Below, in pieces: positions 8,289 to 16,502 of a DNA stretch of 43,783 nt. Made by a program: the position numbers and the translations under genes. The notes under the pieces were generated by a model. The model worked only from the letters and a program-made list of their open reading frames with translations, ran no database searches and was not told the origin of the DNA. Position 1 is the stretch's first letter, and every line of letters begins with the position of its first letter. This DNA comes from Limimaricola cinnabarinus LL-001 (GTDB lineage Bacteria; Pseudomonadota; Alphaproteobacteria; Rhodobacterales; Rhodobacteraceae): NCBI RefSeq assembly GCF_000466965.1, contig NZ_BATB01000030.1, positions 1 to 43,783 on the forward strand, read 5' to 3'.

Positions 8289-8929
8289 GCGAGTCGCTGG
8301 AAGCGCGGCTGCTCGGGATCGTCCAGGCCATGCCGGAACTGATGGCCGCCTTGCGCGCGGCCCGCGCGCTCGACCTGCCCGACTGGTGGATCGTTTCGGG
8401 CGCGCTCTACGGCGCGGTGTGGAACGCACTCACCGGACGAGCCGCGTTGCACGGGGTCAAGGATATCGACCTGTTCTATTTCGACCCCGACACGAGCTGG
8501 GAGGCCGAGGACCGCGTGATCCGCCGTGCCGCGCCGCTCTTCGCCCCCGCCCCGCCGGTCGAGATCCGCAATCAGGCGCGGGTGCCTTTGTGGTATCGTG
8601 ACCGCTTCGGGCATGCCTGCCCGGATTACGCCTCCAGCCGCGACGGCATTGATCACTTCGCTTCGCGCACGCATTGTGTCGGCATGCGGCTGCGTCCCGA
8701 TGACGGCTTCGATATCTATGCGCCTCATGGCCTCGAAGACATCTTCGCGATGCGGATCGTGCCGAACCCGATCCTGCCGAACCGCACCACTCACGAGGCC
8801 AAGGCGGCACGGCACAAGACATGCTGGCCCGAACTGACGATCGAGCCGTGGCCGGAAACACCGCAGGCTCGACGCCCCGCGTCTCCCCTTCAAACCGAGA
8901 GCCACCCAAGCCGCCCGGAGGCCCCATGA
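8285..8929 (+). CDS. Nucleotidyltransferase family protein (DUF925 / NTP_transf_6)
   Basis: A 214-residue protein with a GTG start overlapping the cobN stop. The N-terminal half shows SGALYGAVWNALTG and then VKDIDLFYFD (acid pair D60/D62), which fits the nucleotidyltransferase-like DUF925 fold. ALHGVKDIDLFYFD is the metal-binding strand. Members have no firmly known substrate. Tight coupling between cobN and the lrgA-like gene suggests one transcript. The last 20 or so residues (Pro/Ser/Arg-rich) look non-conserved and overlap the next start by 4 bases. The in-frame ATG at 8237 lies inside cobN and is less likely. Confidence 0.8.
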   Translation: MSESLEARLLGIVQAMPELMAALRAARALDLPDWWIVSGALYGAVWNALTGRAALHGVKDIDLFYFDPDTSWEAEDRVIRRAAPLFAPAPPVEIRNQARVPLWYRDRFGHACPDYASSRDGIDHFASRTHCVGMRLRPDDGFDIYAPHGLEDIFAMRIVPNPILPNRTTHEAKAARHKTCWPELTIEPWPETPQARRPASPLQTESHPSRPEAP

Positions 8930-9276
8930 TCGTCAATCTCGTCGTCCTGCTCGCCTGCCAGCTGGCGGGCGAGGTCGCAGCAAGGGGTCTCGGTCTGCCC
9001 ATCCCCGGCCCGGTGATCGGCATGGCGCTGCTCTTCGCCGCGTTCATCCTGCAACCCCGGCTGGCGCAGCGCATCGCCGCCACCACCTCGGCGCTGCTTG
9101 CGCATCTGTCGCTGCTGTTCGTGCCGGCAGGCGTCGGCGTGGTCGGCCATCTCGACACGCTGGGCCGCGACGGGGTGGCACTGATGGCCGCGCTGCTTTT
9201 GTCGACCGTCGCGGCGATCCTCGCGGGCGTCTACGTGTTCCTCGCCGTCGCGCGTCTCACCGGGGCCTCGGAATGA
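8926..9276 (+). CDS. CidA/LrgA family membrane protein
   Basis: A 116-residue, four-helix membrane protein of the CidA/LrgA family. The conserved LPIPGPVIGMALL segment is at about residues 25-37, and LLFVPAGVGVVGHL follows near 65-78. Family members were described as holin-like regulators of murein hydrolases and, more recently in Gram-positives, as part of pyruvate or metabolite transport with LrgB. A CGGAGG-like Shine-Dalgarno precedes the ATG, which overlaps the DUF925 stop. The lrgB-like gene starts 4 bases inside its end. Its placement in a cobalamin cluster is noteworthy (see findings). Confidence 0.88.
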   Translation: MIVNLVVLLACQLAGEVAARGLGLPIPGPVIGMALLFAAFILQPRLAQRIAATTSALLAHLSLLFVPAGVGVVGHLDTLGRDGVALMAALLLSTVAAILAGVYVFLAVARLTGASE

Positions 9277-10008
9277 GCCCGGCCGATCCCGCCGAGATCT
9301 GGACCTATCTGCGTCAGGACCCGCTCTTGTGGCTTACCGCGACGCTGGTGGCCTATGCCTTGGGCGATCTGGCCTTTCGCCGGGCGGGCCGCCGACCGTT
9401 GGTGAACCCGGTGCTGGTGGCGGTGGCACTGCTGGCTGTCCTCCTGCGCGTCACCGGCACCCCCTATGAGAGCTACTTCGAGGGCGCGCAATTCGTGCAT
9501 TTCATGCTCGGACCCGCCACCGTGGCGCTGGCCGCGCCGCTCTATGCCAACCTGCGGCTGATCCGCTCGGCCTTTTGGCCGATGCTGGCCGCGCTGGTCG
9601 CCGGCTCCGTCACCGCGCTGGTCACGGCGGTCGCCATCGGCGCGGCTTTCGGGCTGAGAGGCGAGACGCTGCTGTCGCTCGCGCCGAAATCGGTGACCGC
9701 GCCGGTGGCGCTCGGCGTGTCCGAGACGATCGGCGGCGCGCCGAACCTGACGGCTGTGTTGGTGATCATCACCGGAATCACCGGGGCGATCGTCGCGACG
9801 CCGCTTTTGAACCTCATGCGCATCCGCGACTGGCGCGCGCGCGCCTCGCCGTCGGCGTGGCCGCCCATGGCATCGGCACGGCGCGGGCGTTCAGGTCAAC
9901 GAGACGGCAGGGGCCTTCGCGGGCATCGGCATGGGGCTCAACGCGCTGCTGACGGCGCTGATCGCGCCGCTGCTCGCTCCGTGGCTGGTGGCGCTGCTCG
10001 CGGGGTAA
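9273..10008 (+). CDS. LrgB/CidB family membrane protein (two frameshifts)
   Basis: The partner of the LrgA-like protein, about 245 residues when repaired, with many hydrophobic segments. The conserved core LAPKSVTAPVALGVSETIGG and GAPNLTAVLVIITGITGA is intact in the first frame. After RIRDWRAR the frame is lost at about 9843. The middle frame reads LAVGVAAHGIGTARAF, and a second loss at 9892/9893 returns to VNETAGAFAGIGMGLNALL, ending at the TAA 10006-10008. Both breaks are one-base losses from short G or C runs, and adding them restores the complete family C-terminus. Sequencing error is likelier than decay. Real inactivation cannot be excluded from this sequence alone. Confidence 0.85.
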
Positions 10009-10067
10009 GACGGGTTGCGCGCGCGCGCCGTCCGGCGCAGTCTGTCGCCCCGAACGAGGAGGCCATC

Positions 10068-10675
10068 ATGACCGAAGACACAGACCGCCACGCGATGAAG
10101 ATGGCCAAGAAAAAGGCCGCCCGCGACAAGATCATGGCCACCAAGACCGACGAGAAAGGCTGATCATCGTCCATACCGGCAAGGGCAAGGGCAAGTCCTC
10201 GGCCGCCTTCGGCATGATCTTCCGCTGCATCGCGCATGAGATGCAATGCGCCGTGGTGCAGTTCATCAAGGGCGGCATGTCGACCGGCGAACGCGACCTG
10301 ATCCTCGAGCGGTTCTCGGATGTCTGTCAGTTCCACACCATGGGCGAGGGCTTTACCTGGGAGACGCAGGACCGTACCCGCGACACCGAGATGGCGCAGG
10401 CCGCGTGGGAAAAGGCCAAGGAGCTGATCCGCGATCCCGAGAACCGCATGGTGCTGCTCGACGAGATCAACATCGCGCTACGCTACGAGTATCTCGACAT
10501 CCGCGAGGTCGTGACCTTCCTGCGCGAGGAAAAGCCGCGCATGACCCATGTGGTGCTCACCGGGCGCAACGCGCATGATGACCTGATCGAGGCGGCGGAT
10601 CTCGTGACCGAGATGGAGCTGGTCAAGCACCCGTTCCGATCCGGCATCAAGGCACAGATCGGCGTCGAGTTCTAG
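10068..10675 (+). CDS. cobO: Cob(I)yrinic acid a,c-diamide adenosyltransferase (one frameshift)
   Basis: CobO (BtuR/CobA type) transfers adenosyl from ATP to the cobalt of the corrin. When repaired it is 202 residues. The N-terminus (MTEDTDRHAMKMAKKKAARD) and the P-loop HTGKGKGKSSAAFG are both present but in different frames. The break is at about 10159-10161, where GGC CTG has become GGCTG and makes a false TGA. The rest (VVQFIKGGMSTGERD, LLDEINIALRYEYLD, VVLTGRNAHDDLIEAADLV) is textbook CobO. A strong GAGGAGG Shine-Dalgarno lies before the ATG at 10068. It lies 59 bases after lrgB in the cob block. Confidence 0.95.
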
Positions 10676-10685
10676 CGTCCGGCTT

Positions 10686-12071
10686 CTAACGCCCAGCAGG
10701 GCGGCTCTCGATCAGCCGCTTCAGCTCGGCCACCACCCGGTCCTCGCTCACCGGCTTGGACAGCACCTGGGCGTCGGGGAACTCCTGCTTGAGCTCCTCG
10801 CCATCGACATTGCCGGTGACGAACAGCAGCGGCACGCCCAAGCTTGCGAGATCGCGCGCGAGCGGCAGGCTCGATTCCGAGCCGAGCCGCACGTCAAGCA
10901 CGGCGGCGTCGGGCCGGGTCGAGACCGCCTCCCGCGCTTCGGCAAGACGGGTATAGGGTCCCTCGACCAGCGCGCCCTGCTCGCCCAGCGCCATTTCCAG
11001 CGAGATCGCGATCAGGAACTCGTCCTCGACCACCATCACCCGGCGCCCCTCGAGCCGCGCCTCGCCGCGCGTGGCACGCTCGCTCTCGGCGGCGTCGTGG
11101 CCCACCGGCATCTCGATGGTGCAGACCACCCCCGCCTCGGCGTAGTCCATGCGCACCTCGCCCTCGTCGGCGCGCAGGATCGAACGCAGCAGTGTCGAGC
11201 CGAAGCCCATGCGCTCGGGCGGAGCGACCCGAGGCCCGCCACTCTCGCGCCAGACGACACGCGCGCGACCCGGCGCGAGCCGGTTCACCTCGATCAACAC
11301 CCGGCCCGCATCGTTGCTCAGCGCGCCGTACTTGATTGCATTCGTGGTCAGCTCGTAGAGCGCCAGCGACAGGCTCTCGGATATCTTGGGCAGCAAGGTG
11401 GCCCCGGTGGCGCCACTGACCACGATGCGGCCCGGCTCGGGCTGAAAGGGGGAGAGGGCGCTGTCGATCACGTCGGAGACCCTGAGCGCGCCCTCGGAGA
11501 GCTGCACGGTGAGGGCATGGCTGCGCGACAGCGCTTCCATCCGGCCCAGCAGGCTGTGCTCCAGCTCGGCCACCGTGTCGGCGCGGCGGGCCGACATGCG
11601 CACCATGCCCTGCAGCACCGAGAGCATGTTGCGGGTCCGGTGGTTCAGCTCCGAGGTCACGAGGCGCAGGCGCTCCTCGGCCTCCTTGCGGTCGGTGATG
11701 TCGAGGACATGGCCAATGAGCCGCTCATGACCGGTCTGCGGGTCTTGCAGATGGCGGCCATGCGCCGAGATCCAGCACAACTTGCCGTCAGCGCGCAGGA
11801 TGCGGCAGTCGAAGGACCAGCTCTGCTTGGCCGCGAGTGCGGCCCCATAGGCCGCGTCGACACGAGGCCGATCCTCCTCGACCACATGGGCGAGGAAATC
11901 GTCATAGCTCCACGACTCTCTCGGCGTGTCGTAACCGAAGATCTGGTCATGGCGCAGGCTGCGCCAAGCTTCGCCGGTGGCAGCATCCAGATCCCAGACA
12001 CCGATCTCCCCCACGGCCAGAACGAGCCTGAGGTGATCCACGCCGTGCTCGAGTTCCGTCAGGTCTTCCAT
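10686..12071 (-). CDS. PAS-HWE sensor histidine kinase with C-terminal receiver domain
   Basis: A 461-residue soluble hybrid kinase. Residues about 15-128 form a PAS (PAS_3-like) domain, with WSFDCRILRADGKLCWIS and a PAC end at IGHVLDITDRKEAE. Then comes the HWE/HisKA_2 phosphoacceptor ELNHRTRNMLSVLQGM with His144, and an ATPase domain with ALYELTTNAIKYGAL (about 238-251). A receiver domain occupies about 343-457, with D350, phosphoacceptor D393, T419 and K439. There is no transmembrane segment and no LOV cysteine motif, so the signal is unknown. HWE kinases in alphaproteobacteria often act in general stress or light responses. No partner regulator is adjacent. A 14-base palindrome lies about 84 bases upstream. 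Confidence 0.92.
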   Translation of the reverse strand: MEDLTELEHGVDHLRLVLAVGEIGVWDLDAATGEAWRSLRHDQIFGYDTPRESWSYDDFLAHVVEEDRPRVDAAYGAALAAKQSWSFDCRILRADGKLCWISAHGRHLQDPQTGHERLIGHVLDITDRKEAEERLRLVTSELNHRTRNMLSVLQGMVRMSARRADTVAELEHSLLGRMEALSRSHALTVQLSEGALRVSDVIDSALSPFQPEPGRIVVSGATGATLLPKISESLSLALYELTTNAIKYGALSNDAGRVLIEVNRLAPGRARVVWRESGGPRVAPPERMGFGSTLLRSILRADEGEVRMDYAEAGVVCTIEMPVGHDAAESERATRGEARLEGRRVMVVEDEFLIAISLEMALGEQGALVEGPYTRLAEAREAVSTRPDAAVLDVRLGSESSLPLARDLASLGVPLLFVTGNVDGEELKQEFPDAQVLSKPVSEDRVVAELKRLIESRPAGR

Positions 12072-12154
12072 TTACGTATCCGTAGCCGCATGCCTCCGCA
12101 GCTATATCTTCCCCCCCGACGTTTGAACCGCAAGGCCGGGATCGCGCGACCTGA

Positions 12155-12168
12155 GTACGTCAACGTAC
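12155..12168. promoter_or_regulatory. Palindrome GTACGT-CA-ACGTAC, possible operator
   Basis: A perfect 6+6 inverted repeat with a 2-base spacer in the 103-base gap between the ThDP-enzyme stop and the HWE kinase start. It lies 84-97 bases upstream of the kinase ATG. Its symmetry and position suit a dimeric regulator site, but a chance palindrome is possible. Confidence 0.3.
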
Positions 12169-12174
12169 CGAGCT

Positions 12175-13800
12175 TCAACCCAGAACCTGCCCGGTCGACA
12201 GCGCCGCGGGATCGACGCGAAGCTCGATCACCGCGACCCGACCGCTTTCGCGCGCCCGCGCGAAGGCTGCCGCGAAGCCGCCCCCCTCCTCGACCACCTC
12301 GCCATGACCGCCATAGGCGCGCGCCAGCGCGGCAAAGTCGGGATTGGCCAGCGCCGTGCCGGAAACCCGGCCCGGATAGTGCTTCTCCTGATGCATGCGG
12401 ATCGTGCCATAGCGGCCATTGTTGACGACGATCACGATCGGCGTGGCCCCATGCTGGGCCGCGGTCGACATTTCGTTGAGGGTCATCTGGAAACAGCCAT
12501 CCCCGGCGAGGCAGACCACCATCCGGCCCGGATGCGCGAGCGAGGCCGAGATTGCTGCCGGAAAACCGTAACCCATCGAACCCGAGGTCGGTGCAAGCTG
12601 GCTGCGATAGCCCTTGAAGCAGAAGTAGCGATGCAGCCAGCCCGCGTAATTGCCGGCCCCGTTGGTCAGAATCGCGTCCTCCGGCAGGTTCTCAGAGAGC
12701 CAGCCGATCACCTGCTCCAGCTTGACCGCGCCGGGCGTCTCCTTAGGCGCAAGCCAGCCTTCGTAATCATCGCGCGCCGCACGGGTCCAACCAGACCAGT
12801 CGGCGCCGCAGGGGGCGAGATCGGCCAGCGCCGCGAGCATCGCGGGGGCTTCGCTCACCACCGCCATCCCGGGTCGCCAGACCCGGCCGATCTCGTCCGC
12901 GTCGCCATGCACATGGATCAGCAAAGCGTCATGGCCGGCAGGGTCGAGAAGCGTGTAGCCCTGCGTCTCGATATCGCCCAGCCGCGAGCCGATCACCAAA
13001 AGCGCGTCGGCGGCGCGCACCCGCTCGGCGAGCTTGGGGTTCACGCCGACATTGAGGTCGCCCGCATAGTTCGGATGCCGGTTGTCGATGTAATCCTGCC
13101 GCCGGAACCCCGCCGCCACCGGCAGGCCCTGTGCCTCGGCAAAGCGGGCGAGATCGGCGGCGGCCCGCGTCGACCAGTGCGGCCCGCCCACCACCACCAG
13201 CGGACGCTCGGCTTGGCCCAGCCGCTCCATGATCCGCGCCGCGGCCTGCGACAGATCGGGCAGGAGCCGTTCAGGCGCGGGCGCGAGATCCCGCGCCTCT
13301 GCCAACCCCGACAGCACGTCCTCGGGGAGCGCCAGAACCACTGGGCCGGGGCGGCCCGACATCGCCACCTCGAAGGCGCGGCCGACATATTCGGGGATGC
13401 GCGCGGTGTCGTCGATCTCGGCCACCCATTTGGCGAGGGGGCCGAACATGGCGCGGTAATCCACCTCCTGAAACGCTTCGCGGTCACGGTCGCCGCGCGC
13501 GATCTGCCCTACGAAGAGCACCATCGGCGTGCTGTCCTGCCGCGCCACATGCACGCCCGCGGAGGCATTGGTGGCCCCCGGCCCGCGTGTGACGAAGGCG
13601 ACGCCGGGCCGCCCCGTGAGCTTGCCCTGCGCCTCGGCCATCATCGCGGCCCCGCCCTCGTGGCGGCAGACCACGTTGGCGATATCGCTGTCATGCAGCC
13701 CGTCGAGCACCGCGAGAAAGCTTTCGCCCGGCACCGAGAACACCCGCTCGACCCCGAGCCGGGCCAGCTGGTCCACCAATATCCGTCCGCCGTGCCGCAT
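12175..13800 (-). CDS. Thiamine-diphosphate-dependent enzyme, acetolactate-synthase-like
   Basis: A 541-residue enzyme of the ThDP decarboxylase/synthase family with all three domains. The N-terminal Pyr domain holds the cofactor-activating Glu26 in VFSVPGESFLA. The middle domain reads RPLVVVGGPHWSTRAAADLA. The C-terminal PP domain has the Mg/ThDP motif beginning GDGCF (GDG at 433-435) and ending VNNGRYG. No regulatory subunit gene is nearby, so it is probably not the housekeeping IlvB but one of the ALS-like paralogues (for example sulfopyruvate, oxalyl-CoA or benzoylformate type). The substrate cannot be assigned. The ATG at 13800 is chosen for its GGAGGAAAACC Shine-Dalgarno. It may be cotranscribed with the FAD oxidoreductase gene, whose stop lies 62 bases upstream. 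Confidence 0.88.
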   Translation of the reverse strand: MRHGGRILVDQLARLGVERVFSVPGESFLAVLDGLHDSDIANVVCRHEGGAAMMAEAQGKLTGRPGVAFVTRGPGATNASAGVHVARQDSTPMVLFVGQIARGDRDREAFQEVDYRAMFGPLAKWVAEIDDTARIPEYVGRAFEVAMSGRPGPVVLALPEDVLSGLAEARDLAPAPERLLPDLSQAAARIMERLGQAERPLVVVGGPHWSTRAAADLARFAEAQGLPVAAGFRRQDYIDNRHPNYAGDLNVGVNPKLAERVRAADALLVIGSRLGDIETQGYTLLDPAGHDALLIHVHGDADEIGRVWRPGMAVVSEAPAMLAALADLAPCGADWSGWTRAARDDYEGWLAPKETPGAVKLEQVIGWLSENLPEDAILTNGAGNYAGWLHRYFCFKGYRSQLAPTSGSMGYGFPAAISASLAHPGRMVVCLAGDGCFQMTLNEMSTAAQHGATPIVIVVNNGRYGTIRMHQEKHYPGRVSGTALANPDFAALARAYGGHGEVVEEGGGFAAAFARARESGRVAVIELRVDPAALSTGQVLG

Positions 13801-13862
13801 GGTTTTCCTCCGTCCCTGCCGAGGCCGGAGCATGGCCGGAGCGCGACCGCCCCGCAAGCGGC

Positions 13863-14909
13863 CTAAAGGCTGACCTCGGGGCGGAACCCCTCGGGGATAC
13901 GGTCGCGCGCCTCCAGCACCAGATCGGCCATCACCTCGCCGACCAATGGCGCGAGGCCAAAGCCGATCTTGAAACCGCCATTGGCGATGAAGGCGTTGTC
14001 GCGGAACGGATGCGCCCCGAGCATCGGCGCGCGGCTACGCGCGCGCGGCCGCACCCCGGCCCAGCGCTCGACCACTTCGGCCCCCTTGAGCGCGGGACAA
14101 AGCCCGCGCGCCTGTTCGATCAGCGCGTCGAGCTGCGCGTCGGTGGCGCTGCTGTCGTCATAGTCGCGCTCCGAGGTCGAGCCGATTCCCACCGTGCCAT
14201 CGGCATGCGGCACCGCGTGCAGCCCGTCGGCGAAAAGCTGCGGCGCGTCGCGCGCATCGAAGCCGCGCGGACGCAGCAATGCCGCCTGCCCTTTCACGCC
14301 CGTTCCCGCCATCCGGCCCGCCATGGCCGAGATCTCCTCGAGTCCCGCAACGCCGGTGGCCCAGATCACCGGGCCCTGCGGCAGCCCCTCCTTCACGATC
14401 CTTCCCCCGAGCGTCTCCAGCGCCCGCGCCAGAGCCCGCGTGGCGAGGCGCGGGTGCAGCCGCGCGGTCAGCGTGTCATGGACAAGCATTCCGCCCGGGC
14501 CCGCGGGGGACCAGTCGCCGCCTTCGGCCTCGATCACGTGCCACGCGGCCCGCCCCTGCCACAGCGCCGCCGCGCCTTCGGCCCGCGCCTCGGCCCGCGT
14601 CACCGCCGCCGCGTCGAGGAGCGGTTGCAGACGTCCGGTGCGGGCATAGCCCGGATCTTCGCCCGACAGCCGCGCGATATCGGCCCAGAACGCCTCGGCC
14701 ATCAAGAGCGCCTCGAGCTGGAACGCCTTCTTCTCGTTCCACTGCTCGGGCACATGCGGGGCCAGAGCGCCGACGATGCCCCCCGAGGCCCCGGCCGCGG
14801 GCCCATGCGGGTCGATCACGGCCACATGCGCGCCGCGCCGGGCGCAGGCCACGGCGACCGAAAGGCCCCAGACCCCCGCCCCCATCACCGTCAGATCCAC
14901 GCTTGCCAT
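13863..14909 (-). CDS. FAD-dependent oxidoreductase (DAO family, MnmC1-like)
   Basis: A 348-residue D-amino-acid-oxidase-fold flavoprotein. The dinucleotide-binding GAGVWG is at residues 10-15, the second strand ends VAVIDPHGPAAGASGG, and the C-terminal FAD loop reads FIANGGFKIGFGLAPLVGE. Its start lies 48 bases from mnmD on the opposite strand. In gammaproteobacteria the MnmC protein fuses an MnmD-like methyltransferase with just such an oxidase, which removes the carboxymethyl group from tRNA wobble uridine. The divergent pair here therefore looks like a split MnmC. That role is inference. It could equally be a glycine or D-amino-acid oxidase. Confidence 0.82.
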   Translation of the reverse strand: MASVDLTVMGAGVWGLSVAVACARRGAHVAVIDPHGPAAGASGGIVGALAPHVPEQWNEKKAFQLEALLMAEAFWADIARLSGEDPGYARTGRLQPLLDAAAVTRAEARAEGAAALWQGRAAWHVIEAEGGDWSPAGPGGMLVHDTLTARLHPRLATRALARALETLGGRIVKEGLPQGPVIWATGVAGLEEISAMAGRMAGTGVKGQAALLRPRGFDARDAPQLFADGLHAVPHADGTVGIGSTSERDYDDSSATDAQLDALIEQARGLCPALKGAEVVERWAGVRPRARSRAPMLGAHPFRDNAFIANGGFKIGFGLAPLVGEVMADLVLEARDRIPEGFRPEVSL

Positions 14910-14957
14910 CGCCTCGCCCCCTCGCCATCACGAAGGCGCAACCTAAGGCAGGCTCCC

Positions 14958-15635
14958 ATGAACGACCAGCAGGCGGACATCGACTGGCGGGACGACCGCG
15001 TGCCGGTTTCGACCCGGTTCGACGATCCCTATTTCTCGATCCATGACGGGCTGGCCGAAACGCGCCATGTCTTTCTGGCGGGCAACGGTTTGCCGGACCG
15101 GTTCGGTGCGAAGTTCCGGATCATGGAGACAGGTTTCGGCCCCGGGCTCAATTTCCTCACCGCGTGGCAGGCATGGGAGGCGGCGGGCGGGCGCGGCACG
15201 CTGCGCTTCACCAGCTTCGAGGCCTACCCTATGTCGCCCGACGACACGGCCCGCGCGCTTTCGGCCTTTCACGAGTTGGGGGGCCATGCTGGCCGGCTGG
15301 TCGCGGCGTTGCAGAGCGGCCCCGGCCCGCATGTCTTCGATGGCGCGGTGACGCTGGAGATCGTGCTCGGCGACGCGCGTGAGACGCTGCCCATGCATCG
15401 AGACCTCGCCGACGCGTGGTTCCTCGACGGTTTCGCCCCCGCGAAGAACCCCGAATTGTGGGGCGATACGCTGATGGCGCAGGTGGCGGCGCACATGGCC
15501 CCGGGCGGCACGCTGGCGAGCTATACCGCGGCGGGCCATGTACGCCGCGCGCTGGCGGCGGCGGGGCTGAAGGTCACGCGCGCGCCGGGATACGGGCGCA
15601 AGCGCCACATGACCGTGGCGCGGAGACCCGGCTGA
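14958..15635 (+). CDS. mnmD: tRNA (5-methylaminomethyl-2-thiouridine)(34)-methyltransferase MnmD
   Basis: A 225-residue SAM-dependent methyltransferase matching the MnmD/MnmC2 family (DUF752). It opens with WRDDRVPVSTRFDDPYFS and GLAETRHVFLAGNGLPDRF. The SAM loop is ETGFGPGLNF (57-66), and the catalytic-site motif WFLDGFAPAKNPELW has D157. It completes mnm5s2U at the wobble base of tRNAs by methylating nm5s2U. Divergent from the MnmC1-like oxidase. Its stop shares one base with the start of the EamA transporter gene (TGATG). Length and motifs are complete. Confidence 0.93.
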   Translation: MNDQQADIDWRDDRVPVSTRFDDPYFSIHDGLAETRHVFLAGNGLPDRFGAKFRIMETGFGPGLNFLTAWQAWEAAGGRGTLRFTSFEAYPMSPDDTARALSAFHELGGHAGRLVAALQSGPGPHVFDGAVTLEIVLGDARETLPMHRDLADAWFLDGFAPAKNPELWGDTLMAQVAAHMAPGGTLASYTAAGHVRRALAAAGLKVTRAPGYGRKRHMTVARRPG

Positions 15636-16501
15636 TGCGCAACGACAACCGGCTCGGCGTCCTGCTGATGGTGATCACCACCTTCGTCTTCGCCATGCAG
15701 GACGGCATCTCGCGCTATCTGGCGGAAACCTACAGCGTCCTCATGGTGGTGATGATCCGCTACTGGTTCTTCGCCGCCTTCGTCGTCGCCATCGCGCGGC
15801 GGCAGAAAGGGTCGATCCGCGCCGCCGCACGCACCTCGCAGCCTCTGCTGCAAGGGGTCCGGGGCCTGCTACTGGCGGGCGAGATCTGTGTCATGGTGGT
15901 CGGCTTCGTGCATCTCGGCCTCGTCGAGAGCCATGCGATCTTCGCGGTTTATCCGCTGCTCATCGCCGCCCTGTCGGGCCCGGTGCTGGGCGAAAGCGTC
16001 GGCTGGCGGCGCTGGGTCGCCATCGGCATCGGCTTTACGGGGGTTCTGGTGATCCTGCGCCCCGGCATCGGCGTGTTTGCGCCCGCGGCGCTGTTTCCGT
16101 TGATGGCGGCGGTGATGTTCGCGCTCTACGGGCTGCTGACGCGCTATGCCGCACGGCGCGATTCGGCCGCCACCAGCTTCTTCTGGACCGGCGTCAGCGG
16201 CGCCGTGCTGATGACGGTGATCGGCCTGCCGAACTGGGAGCCGCTGATCGGCTGGGACTGGGCCGTGATGGCGCTCTTATGCGTCACCGGCGCGGGCGGG
16301 CATTTCCTGCTGATCAAGACCTATGAGGTGGCCGAGGCCGGGGCGGTGCAGCCCTTCGCCTATCTGCAGCTGGTTTTTGCGGCAAGCCTCGGGATCGCGG
16401 TTTTCGGCGAGAGCCTCGCGCCCAACGTGGCGCTGGGGGCTGTGATCGTGGTGGGCGCGGGCGTCTTCACGCTGATCCGCACCCACCGCAGATCGGGTTA
16501 G
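15635..16501 (+). CDS. EamA/DMT-family transporter
   Basis: A 288-residue inner-membrane protein with ten predicted helices and the two EamA repeats (about residues 5-140 and 150-280). It begins RLGVLLMVITTFVFAMQDGI, and the second repeat has MFALYGLLTRYAARRDSAAT. DMT proteins export or import small metabolites. The substrate is unknown. The gene is translationally coupled to mnmD. Its stop is one base from that of the lytic transglycosylase gene on the other strand. Confidence 0.88.
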   Translation: MRNDNRLGVLLMVITTFVFAMQDGISRYLAETYSVLMVVMIRYWFFAAFVVAIARRQKGSIRAAARTSQPLLQGVRGLLLAGEICVMVVGFVHLGLVESHAIFAVYPLLIAALSGPVLGESVGWRRWVAIGIGFTGVLVILRPGIGVFAPAALFPLMAAVMFALYGLLTRYAARRDSAATSFFWTGVSGAVLMTVIGLPNWEPLIGWDWAVMALLCVTGAGGHFLLIKTYEVAEAGAVQPFAYLQLVFAASLGIAVFGESLAPNVALGAVIVVGAGVFTLIRTHRRSG

Positions 16502-16502
16502 G

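Noticed and set aside
6828..8429. The 533-residue open frame opposite cobN
   Set aside because: Shadow of cobN. No motif, no ribosome site, and low-complexity composition.
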